DNA of 42,818 nt from an uncultured Acidobacteriia bacterium (GTDB taxonomy: Bacteria; Acidobacteriota; Terriglobia; Bryobacterales; Bryobacteraceae). Made by a program: the position numbers and the translations under genes. Positions 16,111 through 26,734 of the stretch are shown piece after piece. Position 1 is the first letter of the stretch. Every line of letters starts with the position of its first letter. The stretch covers positions 1 to 42,818 of the forward strand of contig CAIKMJ010000057.1 in NCBI GenBank assembly GCA_903828455.1, written 5' to 3'. A model generated the notes under the pieces. It had not been told where the DNA came from. It did no database searches and was given only the letters and a program-made list of their open reading frames with translations.

Positions 16111-17067
16111 TCACACCCGTCCTGTTGCTCCGCCCCTGCCTGCTTTCCACGACCGGAAAAACCGGCTGAGGGCCAGATTCACAACATCGCCGCATACTGC
16201 AATGGCTTTGCGGCCGTGCCGCGCTCCAATCCCCGGCGCGCGAAAGACCGCTCCTGCTGCCACAGCCAGACACACCACCCGGAAGGTTAACCGGGTGTAA
16301 TGTTTCGCTGCATACTCAAGAAGACTACCATACCAATATCTTTCGCGATTCTCCAGCGAAAGGGCACGAATTGAGTGCGCGCCGGCATGCCGGGCGACCG
16401 CCTTCGGCTCGAACCACCCCTCAAAGCCCGCGGCCTTCACCCGGGCACAAAAATCCACATCTTCGAACCAGATCGGCCAGAAGCGCTCATCGAAGCCGCC
16501 GACCTGCTCCCACACCGCGCGCGGGAACATCAGAAACGCGCCGGCGGGTTGTTCCACCGGCGCCGCCGACGGTGCCCTGGATGACAATGAGGTAACTCCT
16601 CTGCAACGGTAATGCCAATTTGCCGGATTGCCCGGCCAGAGCCGGTTCACCCCCAATACCTCGAAAATCAGCGCCGCCGGAGTGGGCAGATTGCGGGCCA
16701 TGAAGCCCTGCTGCGGCCGTCCGTCGTCGCCGGTCAACATCCCCCCGGCCACCCCCGCCCGCGGGTTTTCGAAACAGGCCAGCAATGCGTCCAGCCCCGA
16801 GATCAGGTGGGCATCGGGATTCAGCAGAAGGACCATTGGCGCGGCCGTGGCGCATACTCCGGTGTTGACGGCGGCCGCGAATCCGGCGTTTCGGCCACTT
16901 GCAATCAACCGGACCCCGCGCGCGGCCACGACCTCCGGCGTCCCGTCTGACGACGCATTATCGACCACCACCACCTCGGTGTCGGCAACCTCTGTCAGTG
17001 CGTCGAGGCACCCGCCGATCTCAGCGGCCGAATTATAGGTGACAATGACTATCGCGACACGCGCCAT
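16111..17067 (-). CDS. glycosyltransferase family 2
   Basis: This encodes a 318-residue GT-A enzyme: VAIVIVTYNSAAEIGGCLDA, VVVVDNASSDGTPE, RNAGFAAAVNTGV, the DxD-like LLLNPDAHL, QPAGAFLMFPRAVWEQVGGFD and PIWFEDVDFCARVKAAGF. It is the WbbL/rhamnosyltransferase type. A hydrophobic stretch near residues 258-275 (FRVVCLAVAAGAVFRAPG) may be membrane-associated. Its start lies 3 bases after the stop of the preceding GT2 gene (TGA CAC ATG), so the two are coupled. Paralogous to its neighbours but clearly diverged. Confidence 0.9.
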   Translation of the reverse strand: MARVAIVIVTYNSAAEIGGCLDALTEVADTEVVVVDNASSDGTPEVVAARGVRLIASGRNAGFAAAVNTGVCATAAPMVLLLNPDAHLISGLDALLACFENPRAGVAGGMLTGDDGRPQQGFMARNLPTPAALIFEVLGVNRLWPGNPANWHYRCRGVTSLSSRAPSAAPVEQPAGAFLMFPRAVWEQVGGFDERFWPIWFEDVDFCARVKAAGFEGWFEPKAVARHAGAHSIRALSLENRERYWYGSLLEYAAKHYTRLTFRVVCLAVAAGAVFRAPGIGARHGRKAIAVCGDVVNLALSRFFRSWKAGRGGATGRV

Positions 17068-17070
17068 GTG

Positions 17071-18111
17071 TCAGACCGCCCCAGTTCCGGCGGAATTCCC
17101 GCGCGGCCGGCCCGCCAGGCGGAAATACCAGCGCCAATACGCCCCCGGCGCGCGCGCTTCAATTTCCCGCTCGCTGTCCCCGAGGAACTCGCGCAGCCTG
17201 GCCGAGGGTGCCCCTTGCGGCCGAAACTCTGCAAGCCCGTCCAGCTTTCCCCGCAGCCAGGCGAGCCCCGCTCCGTGCCGCATCGCCACCAGTCCCCAGA
17301 GCATCTGGCCGGCGAAAATCGCCCTCAGGCAGGAACGAAGCAGGGCGCCATCGTAGTGGCGGCCAATCAGCCGCAACTGGTTCCGCGAAGTCAGTCGCAC
17401 CACGCGCGCGTCCCAGCGCCCAAATGTAGCGCTGCCTTTGTGCCACGCGACGGCGTCCGGTACCCACACACCGCCCAGCCCGGCCTCCACGCAGCGCAGC
17501 CCCAGGTCCACGTCTTCCAGATACGAACCGTAGCTTTCGTCAAAACCGCCCAGTTGCTCCAGCACATCCCGCCGGTAGAGGCATGCGGTGGCCGGCGCAA
17601 TCGCAATGGCGCGCGACCCGGTTCGGTCCGCATCCGGCGCGGATGGTTCGAATCCGGACCCGTGCCCGGCTCGCCACGCGCAACCCGCGCGACTGACCAG
17701 ATCGTACGTACCGTCCACGATCGGCGCCGTCTGCCCGCGGCTCTCCATTGTGTAAATGGTGCCGGTGGCAAAAGCAGCCTTCCCGGCAGCCACTTCCGGA
17801 GCAGCCAGCAAACGCTCCAGCCAGCGGCTTTCCAGTTCCACATCTGAATTCAGGACCGCAACCCAGCCGGGACCCGCCTCCTGCCAGCCGCGATTGACCG
17901 CCCGCGCAAAACCCGCGTTCGCTCCCATTGCAATGACCCGGCACCCGGCCGCCCGCGCCACTTCCGCCGCGCCATCCGTGGAACCGTTGTCCAGCACGAT
18001 GGTTTCGCGGAAAGCCACCGTCTGTTCCCGCATGCTCGCCAGAAGACGGACGAGCAGATCCGCCCGGTTGTGAACGGGGATCACGGCCGTGACAGGGGGA
18101 GGGGCGTTCAC
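17071..18111 (-). CDS. glycosyltransferase family 2, first gene of the glycosyltransferase operon
   Basis: This encodes a 346-residue GT-A enzyme: VTAVIPVHNRADLLVRLLAS, ETIVLDNGSTDGAAEVA, ANAGFARAVNRGW, the DxD-like VLNSDVEL, ATACLYRRDVLEQLGGFDES and SYLEDVDLGLRCVEAGL. Start GTG 18111. Upstream, TACAAT on the minus strand (five of six consensus bases) lies about 15 bases before the start, but no matching -35 is seen. The divergent small secreted-protein gene starts about 20 bases away, so the promoters must overlap. The operon contains no flippase or polymerase gene within the window. Confidence 0.9.
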   Translation of the reverse strand: MNAPPPVTAVIPVHNRADLLVRLLASMREQTVAFRETIVLDNGSTDGAAEVARAAGCRVIAMGANAGFARAVNRGWQEAGPGWVAVLNSDVELESRWLERLLAAPEVAAGKAAFATGTIYTMESRGQTAPIVDGTYDLVSRAGCAWRAGHGSGFEPSAPDADRTGSRAIAIAPATACLYRRDVLEQLGGFDESYGSYLEDVDLGLRCVEAGLGGVWVPDAVAWHKGSATFGRWDARVVRLTSRNQLRLIGRHYDGALLRSCLRAIFAGQMLWGLVAMRHGAGLAWLRGKLDGLAEFRPQGAPSARLREFLGDSEREIEARAPGAYWRWYFRLAGRPRGNSAGTGAV

Positions 18112-18131
18112 AAGGGTAAACTGTGATTGTA

Positions 18132-18638
18132 ATGAAAAGCCCCGCGATGCTCGCGCTGACTCCGATATTTGCCGCCGCCGTGGCCCTTGTTTGCTTCTCC
18201 GCGGTACCCGCGCGAGCAGCCGACATTCGCACGGTTTACGTGATGCCGATGCCGTCCGGTCTCGATCAGCATCTGGCCGACCGCATCACGCGCGGCCATC
18301 TCTACCAGGTCGTCACCGACCCGCGCGCGGCCGATGCCTTCCTCACATCCCGCATCGGTCCCGTCTTCGAACAAAGCATGGCCGAACTGCTTCCTCCCGC
18401 CGCCGAGGAAAAGGAAACAGGCAAAAAAGATGCCGGCAGCGGAGGCAACATGCACAGCGCCCTGAAATCGACCACCAGCCGCGGCACTATTTTTCTGGTG
18501 GAAGTGAAATCGCGCCAGGTCGTTTGGTCGGACTTTGAGAAGACCGGCGATTCCTCCCCGCAGGGGCTCAACCGCGAAGCCGACCGCATCGTGAAGAAGC
18601 TCTCCTCGCTCACGCCGAAAAGCGCCCCGGCAAAATAA
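18132..18638 (+). CDS. small secreted protein of unknown function
   Basis: This encodes a 168-residue protein from ATG 18132 (a GTG at 18123 is also in frame). The signal peptide MKSPAMLALTPIFAAAVALV ends near ARAADIR. The mature domain begins IRTVYVMPMPSGLDQHLADR, then has ADAFLTSRIGPVFEQSM, a Lys/Glu/Gly-rich linker, and GTIFLVEVKSRQVVWSDFEK. It resembles small exported proteins of Acidobacteriota with a beta-rich fold that predicts how other components are read as columns of a table (no characterised member known to me). It is divergent from the glycosyltransferase operon and convergent with the MFS gene, 27 bases apart. Confidence 0.68.
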   Translation: MKSPAMLALTPIFAAAVALVCFSAVPARAADIRTVYVMPMPSGLDQHLADRITRGHLYQVVTDPRAADAFLTSRIGPVFEQSMAELLPPAAEEKETGKKDAGSGGNMHSALKSTTSRGTIFLVEVKSRQVVWSDFEKTGDSSPQGLNREADRIVKKLSSLTPKSAPAK

Positions 18639-18665
18639 GCCCCGCAACCACGCCGGCGAGCACTT

Positions 18666-19958
18666 TCAGGCCCGTTTGCTCGTCACACGTTTATCCCGCA
18701 GCAGCGAAACAATCAGACACGAGCAACACGACGACACCACCAGCAGATAAATGCTCGCGGAATAATTGTGCGTCCGGTCGGTCAGCCAGCCCATCAGCGA
18801 CGGCCCTGCGAATCCGCCGAGACCGCCAATCAGATTGATGGCGCCGAAGCTGGCGGCCGCGCCCCGTCCTGTCAAAATGCGCGAAGGCAACACGAGAAAC
18901 GGCGGGTAGTAGCTCATCATCCCGACCGCCGCCAGCGTAAACGCCGCAAGGGACAGCGCAGGATTCCCGCCGACCGCCTGCGTCAGGCCGAAGCCAAGCG
19001 CCGCCGTGAAGGCCGACATTGCCGCCCACTTCCGGTGATTTCCGGTATGGTCCGAACGCCAGCCGCTGAACAACATCGCCGGAACGGAAATCAGATAGGG
19101 CACCGCCACAAGGAAGCCGAGCCCGAGCGTTCCCAGCCCTGACAGCTTCTGCACAATCTTCGGCAGCCAGATGCCGAGCCCGTAAAGGCTCAGATTGGCG
19201 CAGAAGTAAGAGAGCGCAAATGCCACCACCCACGGCTCCCGCAGCGCCGCCCCGATGTGCCCGTGCGTGGCGCTTAGCTGTCCCTTCTCCTGCGCGATTT
19301 CATTTGTGATCCACTCGCGCTCTTCCGGCTCCAGCCATTTTGCGTCGGCCGGCCGGTCAGTCAGATAGTAGAGGCAGACCACACCGCCCAGCGCGGCCGG
19401 CAGACCTTCCAGAATCAGCAGCCAGCGCCATCCGGCAAGCCCCAGCCAGTTCACCCGCATCAACAAACCGGATAATGGGGCGCCCACCACGTTCGCCACC
19501 GGGATGCCCGCCATGAACAGCGCAATCGCCTTGGCCCGGTCCCGCGCGCTGAACCAGTGCGTCAGATACACCAGCACCGCGGGAAAGAATCCGCCCTCGG
19601 CGGTGCCCAGCAGGAAGCGGATGGTATTGAACTCGGTCGCCGTATGGATCAGCCCGGTGAACCCGGCCAGCAGCCCCCACGCCATCATGATGCCCGCGAT
19701 CCAGCGGCGCATGCTCCATGATTCCGCCATCAGTCCGCCGGGAATCTCCAGCAGGCTGTAGCCGAGAAAGAAGATGCCGGAGCCGAACCCGAACACGGCG
19801 TTGGAAAAGCCCAGTTCGCGCGTCATGTCGAGCCCCGCGAAGCCAACGTTCACGCGATCCAGAAACGAGAACACGTACAGGACGAAGAGAAATGGCAGAA
19901 CGCGCCGCGTGATCTTCCGGCGTGTCCGCAGAGCGAGATTTTCGTTCACCGATGTCAT
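18666..19958 (-). CDS. MFS transporter, anion:cation symporter (ACS) type
   Basis: This encodes a 430-residue inner-membrane protein with about 12 hydrophobic helices. ACS/phthalate-permease-type motifs are visible: FLFVLYVFSFLDRVNVGFAG in helix 1, GIFFLGYSLLEIPGGLMAE in helix 2, GTAEGGFFPAVLVYLTHWF with the following RDRAKAIALF, and GWRSDHTGNHRKW in the central loop. Family members take up organic acids such as tartrate, hexuronates or phthalate with protons. The substrate is not deducible because no catabolic gene is adjacent. AGGG precedes ATG 19958, and a TAGAAT box (minus strand, 19995-20000) about 40 bases upstream is a -10 candidate. Confidence 0.9.
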   Translation of the reverse strand: MTSVNENLALRTRRKITRRVLPFLFVLYVFSFLDRVNVGFAGLDMTRELGFSNAVFGFGSGIFFLGYSLLEIPGGLMAESWSMRRWIAGIMMAWGLLAGFTGLIHTATEFNTIRFLLGTAEGGFFPAVLVYLTHWFSARDRAKAIALFMAGIPVANVVGAPLSGLLMRVNWLGLAGWRWLLILEGLPAALGGVVCLYYLTDRPADAKWLEPEEREWITNEIAQEKGQLSATHGHIGAALREPWVVAFALSYFCANLSLYGLGIWLPKIVQKLSGLGTLGLGFLVAVPYLISVPAMLFSGWRSDHTGNHRKWAAMSAFTAALGFGLTQAVGGNPALSLAAFTLAAVGMMSYYPPFLVLPSRILTGRGAAASFGAINLIGGLGGFAGPSLMGWLTDRTHNYSASIYLLVVSSCCSCLIVSLLRDKRVTSKRA

Positions 19959-20030
19959 GAGTCCCTTCGGTTTCGGGCTACCGATCCGGTTTTGATTCTA
20001 CAGCGGCACACTCACCGCGGCGTGGTGCGG

Positions 20031-20894
20031 TTATGCGGGCTTATGGAGAACGATCAGATCCTGCCGGCAGTCGATTATGCCTTCGATGATCGCGGCCACT
20101 TCAAACCCCGCGCGCGTCCAGTTCTCGCGAATGAACTCCGGCGTCATCACCGTCGCCCCGTAGCTTTTGTCGATGCCGACCAGCGTGCTGAGCACCGGCG
20201 ACAGCGACTTGCTGTTCTTGACCGGCTGGAAGAAGTCGTATTCCTTGTACAGAATCCCTTTGGAACGAAGCTCGGCCGTTGCCGCCTCCGAGGGGAACAT
20301 ACCCCGCAGCACCTCGAATGCAGTCCAGCCTTCGGTCGTCAGAAAGCAAAAGCCGCCCGGGCGCGTTACGCGGTATAACTCGCGCAGCCATTCGCCCTGG
20401 TGTTCGGGATTGATGTGCGAAAAGGTCGACACCGAATAGATCATGTCCATCGATTCGGCGTCGAACGGCAGCGGCGGGTCGAACTTGTTGACACGGGACT
20501 GCACGGCCGGAAAACTGCGGGCAATAAAATCCACCAGCGTGTGATCCACATCGCAGGCAAAGTACGACGGTGCCGGAAAATTGCGCGTGAAGTGAAGTAA
20601 TTGCCGGCCCACGCCGCAGCCAAAATCGAGGATATTGATCTTCGACCGCAGTCGCACGCCCTGCTGCAGCGCCATCGTGGCGATCGGCATGTAACACGCC
20701 ACGCCGGAAACATAGTAATGACGCAGCGTCTTCGAACCCGTCTTTCGCATTGACGAGTTGGGCGGCACCGGAAAATCGATAAGCCCGGCAAGCCGTCCCG
20801 CCGGGACGTAAACGCGTTGCCGCAGATTCAATACGAACCGGACCATCTCCTTGACGACCGGATTTACATCGTAGATACCGTCTCGCGAAGACAT
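20031..20894 (-). CDS. class I SAM-dependent methyltransferase
   Basis: This encodes a 287-residue protein from ATG 20894 (MSSRDGIYDVNPVVKEMVRF). The SAM-binding motif is INILDFGCGVGRQLLHF, with the acidic FACDVDHTLVDF after strand 2, MDMIYSVSTFSHINPEH at motif II and LYRVTRPGGFCFLTTEG at motif III. The open frame continues upstream (ATG 20951 has GGGAGG only one base before it), but that extension is Arg/Ala-rich and looks non-native. TATACT just upstream of 20894 resembles a -10 box and would give a very short leader. The acceptor is unknown; it is divergent from valS. Confidence 0.83.
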   Translation of the reverse strand: MSSRDGIYDVNPVVKEMVRFVLNLRQRVYVPAGRLAGLIDFPVPPNSSMRKTGSKTLRHYYVSGVACYMPIATMALQQGVRLRSKINILDFGCGVGRQLLHFTRNFPAPSYFACDVDHTLVDFIARSFPAVQSRVNKFDPPLPFDAESMDMIYSVSTFSHINPEHQGEWLRELYRVTRPGGFCFLTTEGWTAFEVLRGMFPSEAATAELRSKGILYKEYDFFQPVKNSKSLSPVLSTLVGIDKSYGATVMTPEFIRENWTRAGFEVAAIIEGIIDCRQDLIVLHKPA

Positions 20895-21060
20895 TTGTTC
20901 ATCTGAGTATACAAGCGCATTCCTGAACGGCCGCACCGGCGCCGTCGCCATTCCTCCCGGCCGCCGCGGCGGGTCCTGCGAAGCCGCTGCCGACGCCCCG
21001 GCACGCCGCGCCCGCCTCCTCTGCCCCGGCCTTGCTTCGTTCGCTAAACTGGAGCTTTCC

Positions 21061-21074
21061 ATGCAATCAGAACC

Positions 21075-21084
<10 letters not shown>
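21061..21084 (+). CDS. 7-codon upstream ORF overlapping the valS start
   Basis: ATG 21061 follows GGAG (21051-21054) with an ideal 6-base spacing and reads MQSEPCN before TAG at 21082-21084. The stop lies 7-9 bases inside valS, in a different frame. The valS ATG itself is 20 bases from that ribosome site. The short frame seems to come from a 14-base tandem duplication. Whether it is translated is unknown; reinitiation on valS would be possible because the frames overlap. Confidence 0.4.
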
Positions 21085-23696
<2,612 letters not shown>

Positions 23697-23697
23697 A

Positions 23698-24540
23698 ATG
23701 ACTCCCTCGCCCGCCGTGCATCCGGAGATCCTCGAACTCATCCGCCTCGCTCTGGCGGAAGACATCGGCTCGGGCGACGTCACCAGCGAGGCCTGCGTAC
23801 CGGCCGATCGCATGGCCTCCGGATACTTCCTCGCCCGCGCACCGCTCGTGCTCGCCGGCCTTGAAGTTCTCGCGCCCGTCTATGCCGCACGCGGCGGCAT
23901 CGAACAGCTCACCATCCTCCACGCGAACGGCGATCGTCTCAACGAAGGCGACCGCATCGCCACCGTATACGGCCGCGCCCGGACGTTGCTCGAATGCGAA
24001 CGCGTGGCACTCAACTTCCTGCAGCGGCTCTCCGGCATCGCCACCGTCGCGCGCCAGTACGCGGAACTTGTCGAAGGCACCCGCTGCAAGGTTCTCGATA
24101 CCCGCAAGACCACGCCCGGCCTGCGCCGTCTCGAAAAGGCCGCGGCAGCGGCCGGCGGCGTCACCAATCACCGGATCGGCCTGTTCGACGCCATTCTCAT
24201 CAAGAACAATCACATCTCTGCTGCCGGCGGCGTCCGGCCGGCTCTTGAAAACGCGCGCCGCTCCGGTCTCCCCATCGAGATCGAAGTGCGGGAGCGCGCC
24301 GAACTCGAAGAGGCGCTCGCCTGCGGCGCCACCCATCTTTTGCTCGATAATCTGTCGCCCCTGCAGGCCGCCGAGTGGGTGCACCTCGTCAACGGCCGCG
24401 CCACCATCGAACTCTCCGGCGGCATCGACCTGACCACGGTGCGCTCCTACGCCGAAACCGGCGCCGACTACGTCTCCGCGGGAGCCATTACACACTCCGC
24501 GCCCGCGGTCGACATCAGCTTCCGACTCGAACTCCTGTGA
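23698..24540 (+). CDS. nadC: nicotinate-nucleotide diphosphorylase (quinolinate phosphoribosyltransferase)
   Basis: This encodes a 280-residue enzyme converting quinolinate and PRPP to nicotinate mononucleotide in NAD synthesis. Motifs: LAEDIGSGDVTSEA at the N-terminus, ALNFLQRLSGIAT, the PRPP/quinolinate site VLDTRKTTPGLRRLEKAA, NHRIGLFDAILIKNNH, HLLLDNLSP, and IELSGGIDL near the end. Length and motifs are standard. The ATG follows the valS stop by one base, and the stop overlaps the birA start (GTGA). nadA and nadB are not in the window. Confidence 0.95.
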   Translation: MTPSPAVHPEILELIRLALAEDIGSGDVTSEACVPADRMASGYFLARAPLVLAGLEVLAPVYAARGGIEQLTILHANGDRLNEGDRIATVYGRARTLLECERVALNFLQRLSGIATVARQYAELVEGTRCKVLDTRKTTPGLRRLEKAAAAAGGVTNHRIGLFDAILIKNNHISAAGGVRPALENARRSGLPIEIEVRERAELEEALACGATHLLLDNLSPLQAAEWVHLVNGRATIELSGGIDLTTVRSYAETGADYVSAGAITHSAPAVDISFRLELL

Positions 24541-25238
24541 CCATCTGGCTCCGCAAGACTAAGTCCACCATGATGGATGCCGCCTCGCTCGCCATGCGCG
24601 GCGAGCCTCACGGCACCGTCGTCGTGGCCGACGAGCAGACCGAAGGCATCGGCCGTCACGGCCACGCCTGGCACTCGCCCTCCACCGGCGGACTCTACCT
24701 CTCCATCGTCCTCCGCCTGCCGCTGCAGTCCGATGCCATCCCGGTCGTCACCATGGCGCTCGGCCTCGGCGTGCAGCGCGCTCTCGATGACTTTTGCGGC
24801 GTCGCCAGCGACATCCGCTGGCCCAACGACATCATGCTGAGCCGAAAGAAGGCCGCGGGCATTATGGTGCAACTGGCGTCGAAAGACACCCTCATCGGCG
24901 GCATCGGCGTCAACCTGAATCAGGAATCCTTCCCCGAGTCCCTGCTGCCCATTGCCACCTCGCTCCGCATCGAAACCGGCCGTACGCACGCCAAGCAGGA
25001 TGTGCTCGATCGCGTCGTCGCCGAGTCGTTGCGCTATTGCTCGCTGCTCGCCGAACGCGGCAAAGGCGAAATCATCCGCCTGTTTGAGGAGCGTTCCACC
25101 TGGGCGCGCGGCAAGGCGGTGGAGGTCGATGGCCTCATCCGCGGCGTCACCGTCGGCCTCAACGACCACGGCTTCCTGCTGGTGCAGACGCATTCCGGCA
25201 TCGAAACCATCCTCGCGGGCGGCGTCCGCGAACTCTGA
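24537..25238 (+). CDS. birA: biotin-[acetyl-CoA-carboxylase] ligase, catalytic domain only
   Basis: This encodes a 233-residue protein from GTG 24537, which overlaps the nadC stop by 4 bases. It attaches biotin to the acetyl-CoA carboxylase carrier protein. Visible motifs: VADEQTEGIGRHGHAWHSP, GGLYLSIVLRLP, SDIRWPNDIMLSRKKAAGIM with the conserved lysine (K105), and GGIGVNLNQ. The C-terminal SH3-like domain is present (GKAVEVDGLIRGVTVGLNDHG). The N-terminal DNA-binding domain of bifunctional BirA is absent, so it should not repress biotin genes. The adenylate loop, GRGRRGR in E. coli BirA, is GIGRHGHAW here. A bidirectional terminator follows. Confidence 0.9.
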   Translation: MTIWLRKTKSTMMDAASLAMRGEPHGTVVVADEQTEGIGRHGHAWHSPSTGGLYLSIVLRLPLQSDAIPVVTMALGLGVQRALDDFCGVASDIRWPNDIMLSRKKAAGIMVQLASKDTLIGGIGVNLNQESFPESLLPIATSLRIETGRTHAKQDVLDRVVAESLRYCSLLAERGKGEIIRLFEERSTWARGKAVEVDGLIRGVTVGLNDHGFLLVQTHSGIETILAGGVREL

Positions 25239-25273
25239 TTGCGCGGCTTCATTTTCCGCGCTGAAAACCGCAC

Positions 25274-25327
25274 CAAAAAGTTGTGCCATGGCGCCTGCTC
25301 CCGATAACGGAGCGGGCCCCATGGCAC
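25274..25327. terminator. bidirectional terminator between birA and the parvulin gene
   Basis: GTGCCATGG (25283-25291) pairs with CCATGGCAC (25319-25327), and an inner stem GCTCC/GGAGC closes the loop. On the minus strand the stem is followed by AACTTTTT, a good T tract for the leftward parvulin transcript. The rightward side lacks a clear T tract. It lies 36-90 bases after the birA stop and 27 bases after the parvulin stop, so it probably serves both convergent units. Confidence 0.75.
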
Positions 25328-25353
25328 CGTTAAAACCCGAACTTCGACGGAAA

Positions 25354-26274
25354 CTACTTCGCCATTGCCGGCATGCCAGCGGGCTGCGCCGGTCCGAAGT
25401 ACGCATCGTCCATCTGCACGGTCGCGTTTTTGCGCAGATTTTCCACTTCCGCCCGCGCCAGTTCCGGCTTCAGCTTCGCCGCAATGTCGCTCTTCGCATC
25501 CGCGAGAGACTTCGTGTCGTGCGCTTCCACTTTGATGATGTGATAGCCGAACGGCGTCTTCACCGGCTCGGAAATATCGCCCACCTTCGCGGCAAAAGCG
25601 GCCTGCTCGAACGGCGGCACCATCATGCCCTTCTTGAATTCACCCAGGCTGCCACCCTGCGCGCCCGAGCCGCTGTCGTCCGATTCCGACTGCGCCAGCT
25701 TCGCGAAATCTTCACCCGCCAGAATCTTCTTGCGGATCTCCTGCGCCTTGGCCAGCGCTTCTTCGTCGCTCAGTTCCGGCTTGCCTGCCGTTGCCGGCAT
25801 CGGCGCACCCTTCACGCGGATCAGAATGTGACGGGCCTTGAGCGATTCGTAATCGCCCTTGTGTTCGTTATAGTATTTCTCGATCGCCGCGTCGTCCACC
25901 TTCACGCTGTCCTGCATCCGCGTGTACATCGCGCCCGCCAGGATGTTCTCGCGCGCGAATTCCAGCTGCCGCTTCACTTCCGCCGTGTCGTCCAGCTTGT
26001 TCTTGCCGGCCGAAATCGCCAGCAGCTTCAGCTGCACAATCTGCTCGGCAAACTGGCGCTTGCCCGCGCCGCGCGCGGCCTGCTGATACTGAGTCGGAAG
26101 CGACGAAATGAACTCGTCCCACTGTGCTGCGGTAAATTTCTGATCGCCAACCGTCAGAATGATCTTGTTCGCATCAGCCGACGCGGCCGGCGCCGCCGGT
26201 GCCTGCGCAAAAAGCGCGGGGACCATCATCACAGGGGCGGCAATGAGCGTTAATAACGTTGTTGGAAATTTCAC
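25354..26274 (-). CDS. periplasmic parvulin-type peptidyl-prolyl isomerase
   Basis: This encodes a 306-residue protein. The signal peptide (residues 1-24, ending LFAQA) is followed by an N-terminal SurA/PrsA-like helical chaperone part (ILTVGDQKFTAAQWDEFISS, residues 40-145). The parvulin domain is at about 145-265: LKARHILIRVKG, AQSESDDSGSGAQGGSLGEF, MVPPFEQAAFAAKVGDISEP and TPFGYHIIKVE. These are the standard parvulin motifs. It assists folding of exported proteins. Start GTG 26274 lacks a strong ribosome site. It lies 39 bases after clpS on the same strand. Confidence 0.92.
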   Translation of the reverse strand: MKFPTTLLTLIAAPVMMVPALFAQAPAAPAASADANKIILTVGDQKFTAAQWDEFISSLPTQYQQAARGAGKRQFAEQIVQLKLLAISAGKNKLDDTAEVKRQLEFARENILAGAMYTRMQDSVKVDDAAIEKYYNEHKGDYESLKARHILIRVKGAPMPATAGKPELSDEEALAKAQEIRKKILAGEDFAKLAQSESDDSGSGAQGGSLGEFKKGMMVPPFEQAAFAAKVGDISEPVKTPFGYHIIKVEAHDTKSLADAKSDIAAKLKPELARAEVENLRKNATVQMDDAYFGPAQPAGMPAMAK

Positions 26275-26313
26275 CCTATTATGTTACCGCAGCGCCTGAA
26301 CGCCCCCCTGCGG

Positions 26314-26664
26314 TCACTCGGTGCTGCCCGCCGGCTCCACAACCGCCGACATCGAGCCCTGCGACCGCGGCAGCCGCCAGTCCCGCCCGTAGCCGTGAAC
26401 CTGATCGCGCGCAAACTCCGCCTCCGGCAACTCGCACGTGATCAGCACCGTCCGGCCCCGCGCATCTACCTCCTGCGCGTGCCGCAGCGCCTGCTCCGCC
26501 GTGAAGATAAAAATCTTCTGCAGCATCTCGATGACGTAATCGTAGGTGTGGTCGTCGTCATCGAGCAACACGACGCGGTAGAGCGGACTCCTCACATCCT
26601 CGCCCATGACTTCGAAGCCTGGGACTACAACGGGAGAAGACGAACCGGCGATGATCGATGGCAT
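26314..26664 (-). CDS. clpS: ATP-dependent Clp protease adaptor ClpS
   Basis: This encodes a 116-residue protein from ATG 26664. It delivers N-degron substrates to ClpAP/ClpCP. The core is at residues 24-92: PLYRVVLLDDDDHTYDYVIE with the acidic N-end-binding loop, MLQKIFIFTAEQALRHAQEV, and TVLITCELPEAEFARDQVHG. About 20 extra residues follow the core (RLPRSQGSMSAVV onwards). No clear ribosome site precedes the start. The open frame continues upstream but overlaps the divergent methyltransferase gene and is not family-like. The clpA/clpC partner is not in the window. Confidence 0.88.
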   Translation of the reverse strand: MPSIIAGSSSPVVVPGFEVMGEDVRSPLYRVVLLDDDDHTYDYVIEMLQKIFIFTAEQALRHAQEVDARGRTVLITCELPEAEFARDQVHGYGRDWRLPRSQGSMSAVVEPAGSTE

Positions 26665-26734
26665 TGCGGGAATAAAAATCAAGTATCCCACTCCCCGCAC
26701 TCCGGATTCCACGCCCCTGTACGACACTGAACAC

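Noticed and set aside
26606-26734. Longer N-terminus for the methyltransferase at 26735
   Set aside because: It would run through the clpS start region and is not family-like; ATG 26735 begins the conserved sequence.
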